Notes: generated by a model from the letters alone, not told the origin. DNA of 64,000 nucleotides from Gerris lacustris (GCA_951217055.1 OX578282.1:20395106-20459105); one strand, 5' to 3'. Positions 13,381 to 24,540 are shown, numbered from the stretch's first letter. Numbers and translations are program-made.

Positions 13381-13693
13381 TTTTTGTATATACGTATTAG
13401 ATGGCTGAAGAGGTGTAATAAATAGACGTAACTACGTAACGTTTCGACCCTATTGAAGGTCATCTTCTGTCGAACTTTTGTTCATAATATTAATCCTATA
13501 GTGGAATACATAAAATTAGAAACTGCCTTCGTCAGAGAGCGTCAAAAAAATTAAAATTGTAAAATTAAAATAACTCATATCTAACTGAGTGACATAAATA
13601 CATAAATGAGTGATATAAACGTCTCATATTTAAATTAATTACATCTATTTACTACCTACACCTCTTCAGCCATCTAATACGTATATATAAAAA
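13381..13693. mobile_element. Inverted-repeat element with hammerhead-like core
   Basis: Arms of about 48 bp (TATACGTATTAGATGGCTGAAGAGGTGTA at 13387 and its inverse up to 13693). Inside, on the minus strand, is AGAAGATGACC ... GGGTCGAAACGT (complement of 13439-13469). This is a hammerhead-type core of the kind reported in Penelope-like elements. Confidence 0.6.
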
Positions 13694-13815
13694 TTAAGTC
13701 ATACAAGAAATTGCTATGGCCTAATTGTTACAACCTTAGAACAATCAAGTCAACATGGATGATTGTGTCTGAGAGGTTTGACGCTTTTAATCCAGTGAAA
13801 TAAGTTTCTCTCTTA

Positions 13816-14047
13816 GGCTGCGGCCACACCGAAGCTACCTCGCTTGAAGCCTAGTGGCTTGGTGACTCGCCAGGCGTGTAATCCATGTGAACCAACCTTC
13901 TAGAACATATGAGAGCGGCCACACCGCGCGCTTGGTTACTAGGCGAGTTACCTAGCGAGTCGCTAGACGAACAGTCCATTGTGTTCTACATGGCGACTCA
14001 CCAAGCCGCTAGGCTCCAAGCGAGGTAGCTTCGGTGTGGCCGCAGCC
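13816..14047. mobile_element. PIF/Harbinger-like palindromic MITE (232 bp)
   Basis: Terminal inverted repeats of about 58 bp starting GGCTGCGGCCACACCGAAGC, flanked by a 3-bp duplication TTA (13813-13815 and 14048-14050). A TWA duplication fits the PIF/Harbinger superfamily. The GC content is well above that of the surroundings. No transposase. Confidence 0.75.
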
Positions 14048-14632
14048 TTAGCCCCCCGCCCGCCTGCCTTCTTCCCGCTCGGAGGCCTACAGGTTGTGCT
14101 CCTATGCCATCGTTCAAGAATAATGCAACAATGAGTAAGAAAGTTTAATTGAGTTTTTATTAAAAAATTAATTTTTGCGAGGGGAATAATGGCACTTAAC
14201 TCACGAGGTACATACAATATTTTATCTCCAGTAGCAAGAAAATACACATTTTCGTCCATTGCACAGTTTTTATTTATTATTTTAATAAATAACAATAATT
14301 ATTAGCACTTTTAATAGCAGATATAAGAGATTCAATATTAAAAACAAATAAGAATTGGAATTAAACGCAAATAGAAGGTTATTTAGATGCAGGTTATAAA
14401 CAAAGATAAACATGGTCGAAAAACTCAGTGTCGCCAACCTGATTTCGACAACTTCATTACATTAGCCATTCATTTTCTACTATTTATAAAATAATTAAGT
14501 TGCAATCTTTACTTTTTTGCCCTACTTTACTTTTTCACCCTACTTTTACTTTTTCTCCCTACTTTTTGAGTTCAGGGATGAAAAGACTTACTTTAGTCCC
14601 TCTAAATTAATTCAAAATCATAACTTTTTTTC

Positions 14633-15174
14633 CCTACTGGAGGTAATAGTATATTATGTTACTAGGCTGTGAAGTGACTGAAGTTTTTCTTTACCGCGGC
14701 AATTACATTTACTGTCGAGCGAAGCAAGACAGTAAATATTGCCAAGGTAAAGAAAAAACACTTCACAGTCGCGTAGCATATGCTATTTTTTCCGAGGTAG
14801 CAGACAACGAAAAAACATTAAATATTAATCACTAATCAATAAATAATAACAAATATTAGTACATACTTAAGACTTAAAAAGAAACCTTAAAAAGAGGTTA
14901 CACTATAAGAAAAGATAAATTAAACGCATTGACATCTAGCGGATTTTAATCGTACTAGAAGCATTTCTACAAAGACTGCAGCGCTACTAACGGAAGTTTT
15001 GACAACTACCCGCCGGAAAATAAAACTCTTTTAGTTCCTAGGACGTAAAAGATTTTTTCTTTACAGCTAGGAGTAATGAAAAGATTTTTTAAGTCCACGT
15101 AATGAAAAAATGGATTTTAGCTATGTTTTGTAGGTTCTAAAGTTACTATTTTACAGCCTACCTCGGAAAAAAAA
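14633..15174. mobile_element. Compound inverted-repeat element
   Basis: Two overlapping inverted structures. The first (14633-14802) has arms GTGAAGTG ... TTTCTTTACC ... ATTTACTGTC around a GAGCGAAGCAAG centre. The second (14786-15174) has TTTTTTCCGAGGTAG at its left and CTACCTCGGAAAAAA at its right end. They share the CCGAGGTAG terminus at 14791-14800. Confidence 0.65.
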
Positions 15175-15943
15175 TATTATTTATTAAATTTTATGTATGT
15201 TTTTTTTTCACTGCAAACTATTTATGTACAATAAATTAATACTGCTAATAATAAATTTGTAAATAAAATGACAGAGAGCATGATGTATGCATCCAATTAG
15301 CAAGTATTTCCTTTTTCAGTAAAAATAAATATAATAAAATACACGACCTCCAGTTATCAGAGTAAGAAAGATAGATGGTCGTAAAAAGAGAAAGAGCTAG
15401 AGGCTTTTTTTAAAAAAAAAAAATCTCTCACAATGAGCCCATTATCGATCAGTTTTTCAGACCCTTGGATTTAAAATAGGAAAGAAAAAAAGAGGCAAAT
15501 CTTGTAATAGGGTAATTGGAAAAGGCAATAGTCGAGATAAAACGCTATCAGTTAAAGTCCCATGGATTTTAAACCTAAAACCAGAATTAAAGAATTAAAA
15601 GGTGAGGGAATTTAACTAGAGATTTTTTTTTGTTTTTTAAACAAAATTGTCCGCTGTGACTTTAGAGAAGAGTTTACTGAAGATTTAGGGTCTCGGAGGA
15701 GATTTGTATTTTGGTTTTGGGTAGAAGTTTTCATGCCTTGAGGGCAGAAGTAGTCATTCGATAGGGATTAGGGAAGCTAGCTGCATACTGCCTCTGATAT
15801 TTCAACATCTTTAAAGGAAATATCTAAATATTTTCACTAATTTTCATCTATTACACCTTAAGCTATTACTTGAAAAAAGAAATAAAAGTAATTAGGTAGT
15901 AACCATAACTTATCTATACAAGACTACAATAATAGAAATAAAT

Positions 15944-16776
15944 AAAATACGTGTGGTGTCGCGGGACACCCGATAGGAACAAGATTCTTTATTCGCTTTT
16001 CATTAAATATAAATAATATAATTACACTGCTAAGTATACGATGCTAACTACTTATAAATGGTGGAGTTAGAAAAGAGAAAAAATTAAAAGTAACTTACTA
16101 TTTGTTTTTAGCGGAATTAAGGCAAAATTAAAAGAAAAGCATTTTGTTTTATCATTGAAGCGAGCGTCTTGCAATAAATATGTGTTAAATATTGAGAAAA
16201 TAGTTAATCATGATAAGTTGATAGTTAAAGAAAATGTTTGTAGTAGAGTGAGGTGACAGGACTTATCCCTAACCCTCACGCCTACTCTGTTCAAAATATT
16301 ATAAAATATATCACTTCACTACACAAAAACTTCAACTTGTATCAAGTTGAAATTTTACACGCCTGTTTCAATCATACTTTAGACGATGCGTATAATGTTT
16401 TATAAAAATCGTTAGGTTAGAACGTAAGATATCGATAAAAACGTTGTTTTCTCTATTTTAAACGTGTAGGTCCAATTTAATGTTTTTTAGCGATATATAA
16501 CACTTCATAGCGGATTGGGTATTGGTTTTATTAGAAAAAAATATTTTAAAAAAGTTTACGCACGTGTTGCGCGCCAACGCTTGGATGGATTACGTTGTCC
16601 AATGAGCACGTCCATGGTAAAATGGGCATTAGTAAAATGAACATGTGCACCAAATTTTAACTACATCGGTTAACTTTTACTCAAGTTATCATCATCGGTC
16701 GATTTTGTGACGGTCGTTTTTTTCGAATTTACTCCCGGGCTTCAGACGCTGTAACGTTCCATAAGGAACTTTTTTA
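15944..16776 (+). mobile_element. Repeat A, copy 2
   Basis: Same order of blocks as copy 1 (GTGTGGTGTCGCGGGACACC, then GGCGGAG-like GTGGAGTTAG, AAGCGAGCGTCTTGCAATAA, TTTACGCACGTGTTGCGCG, and an end at AACGTTCCATAAGGAAC), with small deletions. Confidence 0.78.
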
Positions 16777-17072
16777 CCAATGAGAATATGTTGGATGGAT
16801 AATATAGGTTTCAAAAGACTGGTCTTAAAAGATATGATATTGATTAGTGGTTATGATATTGATAAGTGGATTCACTTCCTTATTGGAGTTTAATCACTAT
16901 ATAAGTTATAGAATTACTTACTTCTTATAGTAAATGACTTATTACACTTTATTATTTTCTTTTGTGTCTTCAGGGGTTTTATTGAATTAATGTATTTCAC
17001 CACTCTTTTTGAGACATTTTCAAACCTGCATATTAGAGTTATTATTCATAGTCAATAGTCAGTTAGTAAAAA

Positions 17073-17218
17073 GTAACTTGTCAAAAAATTTAAAAAATAC
17101 AGTCAAACAATTTTAGGATAAAACTATGAGTCATGGTCATGCAGTACGTTCTGATCCATTAATCATAGTTTAATCTTAAAATTTGTTGACTGTATTTTTA
17201 AATTTTTTGACGAGTTAC
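17073..17218. mobile_element. 146-bp fold-back element
   Basis: Arms of about 60 bp: GTAACTTGTCAAAAAATTTA ... ACAGTCAA and the inverse ending TTTGACGAGTTAC. Loop of about 25 bp. Confidence 0.75.
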
Positions 17219-17507
17219 GTTTATTAATTTATTTATGAATTAATTTATGTTTATTAGCACTAAGGTGAAGGTTTAAAAATGTTTGAAAGAGAGATGAAAT
17301 ATTACCAAATAAATAGATATAAAAATCCGTCAAGTACTTGCCAGCAAGTTACTAAAAAGGTTTCTTCGGTCATAAGAATTCATTATTATTATTATTATTT
17401 ATTTATTTATTTTTTTTTTTAAAAAATGTATTTTTCACTTTTAAGAAACAAGGTGTGCATATATTATCCTTTACTATCTTCGGTATGCACTTATTAAATT
17501 CTTTTAG

Positions 17508-18160
17508 GGGTAAAATGGCCGACATTTTGGAAACATACATTTTTGCGAACCAAATTTCAATACCTATAAAATGATACCCAACTTCGATTTTTCAAATCTG
17601 AAAAATTTTGGGGCCTCCTAGTTACGGTCCCCTAAAATTTTTAAAATTTGACATTTTTATATCAACTCCCGGAAATATCATTGGTCCAGAGAGATGTATA
17701 TTTCTGTATTTTTCCTAATTTTTAGGACCTGTCCTAATGGGGTAGAGGGAGGGGGGAATTTTTTTTTGCGTTTTGTTTTAATTTTTTGGCGGGTAAAATG
17801 GCCGCCATTTTGGAAACACGATACGTTTTTGTGAACCAAATTTCAACACCTTTATAATGATACCCAACTTCGATTTTTCATATCACAAAAATTCTGGGGC
17901 CCCCTAGTTACGGCCCCTTAATAATTCTAAAATTTCACTTATTTTAGATCAACTCCCGGAAATTTTATTGGACCACAGAGAAATATATTTATGTCTTTTT
18001 GCTTTATTTTAGGACCTATCCTAATGGGATAGGGGGTCCTATGGGGTGCAGGGGGGATACATTTTGGGTATGTTTTAATTCTTTGGGGAGTAAAATGGCC
18101 GCCATTTTGAAAACGCAATACATATTTGTAATCTACATTTCAATACCTTTGAAATGATAC
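17508..18160 (+). repeat. Tandem repeat, unit about 285-297 bp, about 2.3 copies
   Basis: AAAATGGCCGCCATTTTG-type boxes at 17512, 17795 and 18092. Each is followed by AACCAAATTTCAA, GATACCCAACTTCG, GGGGCC-CCTAGTTACGG, ATCAACTCCCGGAAAT and GGACCTATCCTAATGGG. A related tail with GACGGACG repeats and AAACCCTAAAA follows to 18415. Confidence 0.75.
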
Positions 18161-18415
18161 CCAACATAAAAATTACAAAAAATATAAAATATTGCGATCT
18201 CTTCGCAATTGATAGCAGATCGCACAAAATTAGAGTGTTTAGGTTAGCAATAGGTTTTCTGTTTTTGGGCAAAAAAGTTTAACTTATATACCAAATTTCA
18301 AGTCTATAGCTTCAATAGGTCGGGTGATATATTCCAAGATGCGACGGACGCACGGACGGACGAACTACCAAAAGCATAAGGGTTTCTAGGACGACCTCGA
18401 AACCCTAAAAAAGCA
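18161..18415 (+). repeat. 3' part of the AAATGGCCGCC repeat element
   Basis: Contains ATACCAAATTTCAAGTCTATAGC, a GACGGACGCACGGACGG run and an end with AAGGGTTTCTAGGACGACC ... CGAAACCCT. The terminal GGGTTTC / GAAACCC is inverted. The layout parallels the end of repeat E. Confidence 0.55.
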
Positions 18416-18429
18416 AAGCAAATTTGTTA

Positions 18430-19304
18430 GCTTCTTACTTTCTCATATAAAGAGAAAGTATTGTGATGGCACGAAACTTCGATTTTAAGATTTTGATGGA
18501 TTTACATGTTTTGAGGTCCCCTGAGTCCAAAAAAGTGGTTTTTAAAAAATGTCTGTCTGTCATCTGTCTCTGCAGAAGCCTGGAGCCTAAACTACCGGGC
18601 CGATTTTGACGAAATTTGGCATACATGTCCAGAAAAATCACACCCCCGAGGCGAAATCGAGAAATGAATTTTAGCTCCAAATTTGGGGGCGCTACCCTAT
18701 TTAATAAAACCCCTGAAGACAAGAAAGAAAAATTGGTCCGAGATAACTCAGACAAACTTTCTCATATACGAGTTCATAATTACTTACCCATTGCTTTTCA
18801 TTTATTAGTTTTTGAAAGTACGTTTAATTATTATTAAAAATTATATCAAAATTGACCATAAAAATAACTTCTCCAGGGCTGGGAATCGAACCCAGGCTCT
18901 CTTCGTCCGCGTTTTAAGCTATTTTCTCCGGAACTAGATTTTTCCCTGGAAAACGGCTTATATAGTTAGATTCGTATTTAAACGGACTACATTTTAGAAT
19001 TTTTTAATCAAAATCGTCGGAACCGTTTTCGAGAAATAATTTTTTTCATGCTTTTTCAGAGTTTTTGGGGGCTAAAATTCATTTTTCGATTTCGGTTCAA
19101 ATATGATTTTTCTGAACGTGTATACCAAATTTCTTCAAAATCGGCCCAGTAGTATAGCCTCCAGGCGTCAGACAGACAGACGGCAGACAAACATTTTTTA
19201 AAAACCTCTTTTTTGGACTCAGGGGACCTTAAAACGTGTAAATCCATCAAAATCTGAAAATCTAATTTTCGCATCACAATACTTTCTCTTTATATGAGAA
19301 AGTA
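18430..19304. mobile_element. Repeat C, complete fold-back element (about 875 bp)
   Basis: The ends are inverted copies of each other over roughly 250 bp, from TACTTTCTCATATAAAGAGA on the left to its complement at about 19280-19304. Each arm contains a (GACA)-rich block and a GGCCGATTTTGACGAAATTTGGC-type block. The centre carries a tRNA-like B box on the minus strand (GGGTTCGATTCCC, complement of 18881-18893). Open frames within it (18435-18755, 18616-18837, 19056-19277) are by-products of the arms. It is a non-autonomous MITE-like element. Confidence 0.8.
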
Positions 19305-19892
19305 AACAGTAAAGTTATATTAAAGGGGACAACACACTAAAAATAACTTCTCAGAGTTTTCATGGATTCACTATTGAAGTAAAAATACTGTCACGTGTCC
19401 CCAAGGGTAAAAAACAAAATATTTGGAGATATATACAATTTAAAGCGATTCCGTTAAATTTTATAATATAATTTGTAAAGGTTGTAAATTTAAATAAGTT
19501 TTTTGTCTCAGGAAATTAAGGTTTTCCAGATTATAGCTATAAGAAAGTTTACTGATTTGTCTCATATTGATATCATGTTTTAGTTTTGAGGAAATTCCTC
19601 TGGAAAGTTTCTAACTACCCGTTTATCTAATATTTATTCTAGATAAGCAATGCAGACTCCTTTAAGCTTGTAAAGCCTTATTTGTAAAAAGCTAGTTAAA
19701 AATGCAGCTATAATGCAAATGTATTGTAATGTAAATTTAATCAGAATTATTTCAGTACTAAGTAAATGTAATAAATAAATCAATAATATAGTTCATTTTA
19801 AATCACGTGTAAATGCATCTAGCTCTGTTATTACACGAATATTAGATTAGCTCATAGCCACAATACACATGCACACTGATTTTCCTCTTCCT

Positions 19893-19942
<50 letters not shown>

Positions 19943-20689
19943 CATATAATGAAAAAAAAAATTAACAACATATACAATTCGACCTTTACTAATTTGTGGA
20001 TGTTAAATCCAAATATAGATATAGATTTTACTCTATGACCGCCAGTTTTCGAGAGATAAAGGATTAAAAATTATAAAAAAATTCCACTTTTCAAATGTAT
20101 ATAGAAATTATTTTGAATTTATATTTCATGTTATTCGTAACATCATATAAATTCAATTAAAAAAATGTTAAATTGTTAAGTCGTTGTTACAGATAAATAC
20201 TACTAGTCCTACCATCCCTCTAATAACTTCAACATTCTACATAATTTTTCATAAAATGCTATAAGTATTATTTTATACCATTGCATAATTTGGGCGAGAT
20301 TAAGATGGGTAAATAATTTACAGTAAATATATATTAATAAAATATTGATACAAATGTATTTAAGTATGGTAAAATTCACCATTTCTAATTCAGGCAAACC
20401 ACGAAAAAAATACTGATTTATACTACTCAACATTTGAAGTAACACACTTGAAAATAAGTACTTGATAACAAAAATTTAAAAATCTTTATGCTCTTCGTTA
20501 ATGAATTTTTATTTAAAATCAACCAAAATAACGTCAAATTTTATCACTTTTTAACTGATCAGCTTTTTTTTCGGTGCTACTTTTTATCACACAGAAAAAT
20601 CAATTCTAAATTAACTGGAAAGTGTCAAAGGACATCTGACACACTAATCCTAAGAGTGCCGATAGTTTTAATCTCACTAATATTTCCAT
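19305..20689. other. AT-rich DNA, nothing recognised
   Basis: Contains only the (AT)n run and small frames (20209-20445 minus, 20488-20742 plus) with no family resemblance. Confidence 0.45.
19896..19939. repeat. (AT)n microsatellite
   Basis: About 22 AT units. Confidence 0.95.
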
Positions 20690-20990
20690 ACTTCTTTTTA
20701 TCTTCCGAGGTTACCAGAGGTAACACGGGTCTCCGAATTTAAAAGTTCCAAGTCAGAAATATGTTTTAGATATCACGAACCTTATTGGTCCCGTGTCTAT
20801 CTATCGGTCTGTACTCCACAATTTTTGCAAACCCACTTATTTTAAAAACTACTTGCCTGATTTTAATGAAATATGGGTGGTAGGTCATAATTAGTTTATT
20901 GTTGGTCCTTTAGAAGTTTCGACCTTCTGCGCATTTTCCATATGCACAAGTTATTTCCTTTAACACCTACATCTTGAAATACTGAATTAA
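20690..20990 (+). repeat. Repeat B, partial copy
   Basis: Diverged first half of B (TTCCGAGGTTACCAGAGGTAA ... GTCTATCTATCGGTCTGTAC ... GATTTTAATGAAATATGGGTGG). Confidence 0.65.
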
Positions 20991-21111
20991 GAAAATTTGG
21001 AATGTATGTGGTCTGTCGAATGTAGGCCCTTTATTATGGACCTGTGATTATTAATTATCTTTTTATTACTAGTCATATTTTATTATTACATTATTATGAC
21101 AAATCATCATT

Positions 21112-21840
21112 AAAATAAACAGGTCATGTGTGCTAGTCAGCACACAGCGAGGGTCCGTAGGTAACCCTGCGTATAGTTTAAGTAGTACCCTATTGATGGT
21201 GTTTTTTAAAATGCTAAAAAGCTTACTTTGAACTATCCTATGGGTCTGATAACACATAAACAAACTTCTGATAAAGTATTTTTTTGCCACTGAACCGGAC
21301 TACAACCATATAAATACATCGAAAAGACCATAGTTATAAAAAAACGTATTTTGTCAATAAATAATAAAATAATATTTTTTTCGAAATTTCCAAAAAGTAG
21401 TATCTTTACTTTTAGTCGAAGAATGTTCAGGAATTTTTTCAGATTTTTTGCACTTCACATAAGCGAGATAGAAGGAGGGAGGGGGGGGGGGGACACGTTT
21501 CACACCCTCTTCAAAATTGCCTACGCTCGCCCTATCAAAGTTATATCCAAAGAATTATATATTTTTGTAATCAGCTCGACGTACCCCTTCATATGATACC
21601 CCTCTCGGTGTCGAAAAAAAAAAAAAAAATTTAACCCTTAAGTTTTTCTACCTTAATATTTTTGAAAAATATTTTTTTTAAGTCGCTATATTTTTAAAAT
21701 ATGTGGGTAGGTACAAGACACATACATGCCAAATTTCAAAGTGATCGGACGAAAGGTGTAGCCTTGAGAGAAGGCGACCAGACGGACGGACAGACACACG
21801 CAGGAAAATATAAGGGTCCTTGGTTTTGCCTACGGACCCT
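21112..21840 (+). mobile_element. Repeat E, copy 1
   Basis: Starts with a conserved leader AAAATAAACAGGTCA, then a GTGTGCTAGTCAGCACAC hairpin, then AGGGTCCGTAGG (21150-21161). It ends CCTACGGACCCT (to 21840), the exact inverse of that motif. The interior is shared with 59689-60410 over its whole length. No coding sequence; the 81-codon frame inside (21351-21596) contains a poly-G run. Confidence 0.8.
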
Positions 21841-22010
21841 AAAAACTTGTAATAAGCTTTATTTTGTGTAAAAATAGTTAACTAACTAAGTGAGACATGA
21901 AAACCTTTACTGGTAGTGTTAACTAAATTTGTGAAGGCCACTATGCATAAAGTTACATTTGTCCCTCACTCAATAGTCCTTCCCGCAATACCATGACTGA
22001 CTGGTTTGGC

Positions 22011-22235
22011 ATATGTGATCGTTCTAAAGAATGAAAAAATGTTATGACTCCGATTTAAAAAATTCCAAGACAGAAAGAAATCTGTTTCAGACATCAGGGT
22101 ACATTTTCGGTTCCATGTCAGTCAGTCGGTCTTTCCATTGGTCTATCTTTTCCTCAATTTTTCCGAACTTCCATATCGTAAAAACTACTACATCCGATTT
22201 TAATGGAATTTGAATGTAGGTCATAATTAGTTGGG
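22011..22235 (+). repeat. Repeat B, first half, interrupted by LINE relic
   Basis: GATCGTTCTAAAGAATGAAA to GTAGGTCATAATTAGTT. The second half of the same repeat resumes at 22780-22900 after the LINE relic. Confidence 0.68.
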
Positions 22236-22487
22236 GTAGCACCAAGCCCTTCAACTCCTGTCGACTAGAATCATCCAATCAAAGGTCCTAAGAAAGACTC
22301 ACTGATGCTCCCTTCTATGTATCCAACCCTCACCCTCCGCAATGACCTCAACGTTCCATTCGTTCGAGATTGATCCATTTCCCGCTATCACACATTCCAT
22401 GAATCCTTATCAGATCATCCTAATCCTCTAGTACATCTCCTCACTTCCCAGCATATCCTATACAACCCTCTTCGACGCCTGAAGTAG
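22236..22487 (+). pseudogene. LINE ORF2 C-terminal relic inserted in a B-family repeat
   Basis: Translation from 22302 gives a 61-codon stretch with blocks YPTLTLRNDLNVPFVRD, then ISRYHTFHESLSDHPNPLV and HILYNPLRRLK, ended by TAG at 22485-22487. One internal TGA interrupts it after FVRD, and the upstream part (22236-22301) has another stop. The pattern is that of the extreme C-terminus of Jockey-like ORF2 proteins (LRNDLNVPxVxDxIxxxxxxYHxxLxxHPNPL), so this is a 5'-truncated insertion. The host repeat B resumes after its 3' tail. Confidence 0.75.
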
Positions 22488-22752
22488 TGTGCCAAGAGAT
22501 TTATTAAACACCTAAGTTTACTCATTTATTAGTAATATTATTACTACTTTATGTATATCTTGATTTATATTTATTTATTTTATCTCTAATTAGAAATTTG
22601 TTTTATTATGTTTCATCTTTTTATTATTTTATATTTACAACAACGCCAAAAGGGATAGTCACTGGATTATCACCTTTTCATATCATTCAAGCCAAATTTA
22701 CTGGCATGTAAAGTTTAGTTGTGTTATACAATAAAGATTTTTTAAAAAAGGG
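22488..22752 (+). mobile_element. 3' UTR of the LINE relic
   Basis: AT-rich tail following the relic, ending in an AATAAAG motif and an A-rich tract (about 22731-22748). The motif and tract look like the polyadenylated end of a LINE insertion. Confidence 0.6.
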
Positions 22753-22779
22753 GTTATAACTAGCATCATCACACCTCAT

Positions 22780-22900
22780 TTCGCATCATTTTATACCTAT
22801 ATCTTCAAAAGTACTCATCTGAGTTATAAGAAATTTTTATGTTTACCATTAGTAGGCCGCAAATAGCCCCAGATTATTTTAAAGAAAAAATGTCCTGCAT
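22780..22900 (+). repeat. Repeat B, second half after the LINE relic
   Basis: ACCTATATCTTCAAAAGTACTCATCTGA ... GGCCGCAAATAGCCCCAGATTA matches the middle of the complete copy at 35 kb and the complement of 58730-58800. Confidence 0.6.
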
Positions 22901-22976
22901 GCATCTGGTGTAGGCCTTATTACTGATGATTTTATTTAAGAATATGTAAATTATCACTATTAAGCCCTACGCCAAG

Positions 22977-23003
22977 CCCTGTCATGCTGCAGGCATGACA
23001 GGG
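22977..23003. repeat. Perfect 11-bp-arm GC-rich hairpin
   Basis: CCCTGTCATGC, 5-base loop, GCATGACAGGG. No gene ends nearby. Confidence 0.75.
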
Positions 23004-23159
23004 GTTATTTTTTACGACAGTAGTTTGTGGCTTAGAGTTGGAATATTATTTAAGTTTTTGCTTTTGTTTTTAGCTTTAAAGCTTATTATTAGCGCCAAAT
23101 GATTATAACTGTGAACATACTGTACCCACATAAAATAGAAGATGGAGAGATTTTTTAGA

Positions 23160-23270
23160 CAATAGAAGATTTTTTTTTTAACACTTTTTTGGACTAAAAC
23201 GTGTAAATTCGTTAAAATCTCAAAATTGAAGGTGTATGTGATGAGTAAGTATGTGAGAAAGTAATAAAAT
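23160..23270 (+). repeat. Repeat C right-end fragment
   Basis: CACTTTTTTGGACTAAAACGTGTAAATTCG ... ATGTGAGAAAGTAA matches the right arm of C. Confidence 0.55.
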
Positions 23271-24049
23271 TAAAATTAAAAAAGAGGTAGGTTCATTTAA
23301 CATTAGCTTATTAAATTTTATGGATTTAATTTCGCGAATTTAAAAGAGAGAGCTAATATACTAAATTTTTAAGTTTATTATTATTAAATTAATTAAAATA
23401 TTGGAACATATATCATTGACAGTGAATAAGAGGCAGATACAAAATCTAAACAAAGTGTTAACTCGTATATTTAACACTGTGACAGATGAGAATTAGGTAA
23501 AAGATTGTTAGAGAAACAAGAAGAAGAAGAAGGGTTATGTTTATTTAGTAAATTTTATGGAGTGAATGTCAAGAGGTCTGAAAGTGAGGAGGAGAGGTAA
23601 GTGTGGTAAGGTGGAGTGCGGTTAAGAGGTTAAGCAAGATAGGCTTAATTTTCCGCTCGACAGAGTAGAGCTTGCTCCTTTACTCTGCCACCTTGGTCCT
23701 TTAGTTTCGTCTTGCATCGTCCAACCTCTCCCTTTCTACTTCTCCCTCCTACCTCCCTCTCACATTTACAACTCCTTCTAAATTTTATTTTAAATATTCA
23801 TTAATTTTATTTATTTATTCATTAGTTGAAAAAAGAGGACAGAACATTCTGTTAGATTTAGAGAATGGAAAGAATACATTATTCGTTCTTATTATATTTT
23901 TCTTCAGCAAAAGAAGTCTAAAAATTTGTATTACTCATAGCTTTCTCAAGAAAGAAAACCACATCAATTTAAAATAAAGTCTAATGAGATAAATTAAATT
24001 TCAAAATACCAGTGTTACTAATTAATTTAATTATGCGCATGCGTAAGAG

Positions 24050-24540
24050 AAAATAATATGCGCAAAAGGTTGAAATTAATAAAGGCCTACATGCGGACTA
24101 ACTTTGACATGCAATCCATTTTTCATTTAAAATCCGAACACAGACCGAAAGCAGACTTGAGATTAAAATTGGGAAACGAATTTTTCGAGGAAAGATTGAA
24201 AATAGACTGCCAATTAGTGTGGTACCTAGCTTTCTCGCATCCTAGAACGTACTTTATTGCTTTTATGCTTTTACAAGCTATTATTGTCTAATTTATTTAA
24301 TTATTTTCCCCGTTTTTTATTTAATGTCAAAATTGTTTTGATTTTTTACATGAATTAAAGTATCAATTTAGCATAAGTTAAAGAGCGCAGACGGTTGAAA
24401 TTAATCTAGTGCTAAACCGGCTAATTTTGATAAACTATAAAGTTTCATACAAATCAGATAAGTTCTTTTGACGATATAGGTGAAAGTAAATGAGTGTATG
24501 TATGCATGTGTAAAAGAAACAAATGGTCGCAGAAAGTTTA
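24050..24540 (-). repeat. Repeat B, inverted partial copy
   Basis: Contains the complement of the B end (ACTGCCAATTAGTGTGGTACC ... CTCGCATCCTA) and of the central GTTAAAGAGCGCAGACGG block. A 77-codon frame in it (24058-24291) is not considered a gene. Confidence 0.68.

Noticed and set aside
18881..18893. Possible tRNA gene from the GGGTTCGATTCCC box
   Set aside because: No cloverleaf or acceptor pairing could be drawn; it is part of repeat C.
18435..19277. Three open frames of 73-106 codons
   Set aside because: They lie in the arms of the C-family fold-back; the same DNA is open in opposite senses, as expected from inverted repeats.
22977..23003. GC hairpin resembling a bacterial terminator
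   Set aside because: The region is eukaryotic repeat DNA with no upstream gene; listed only as a hairpin.
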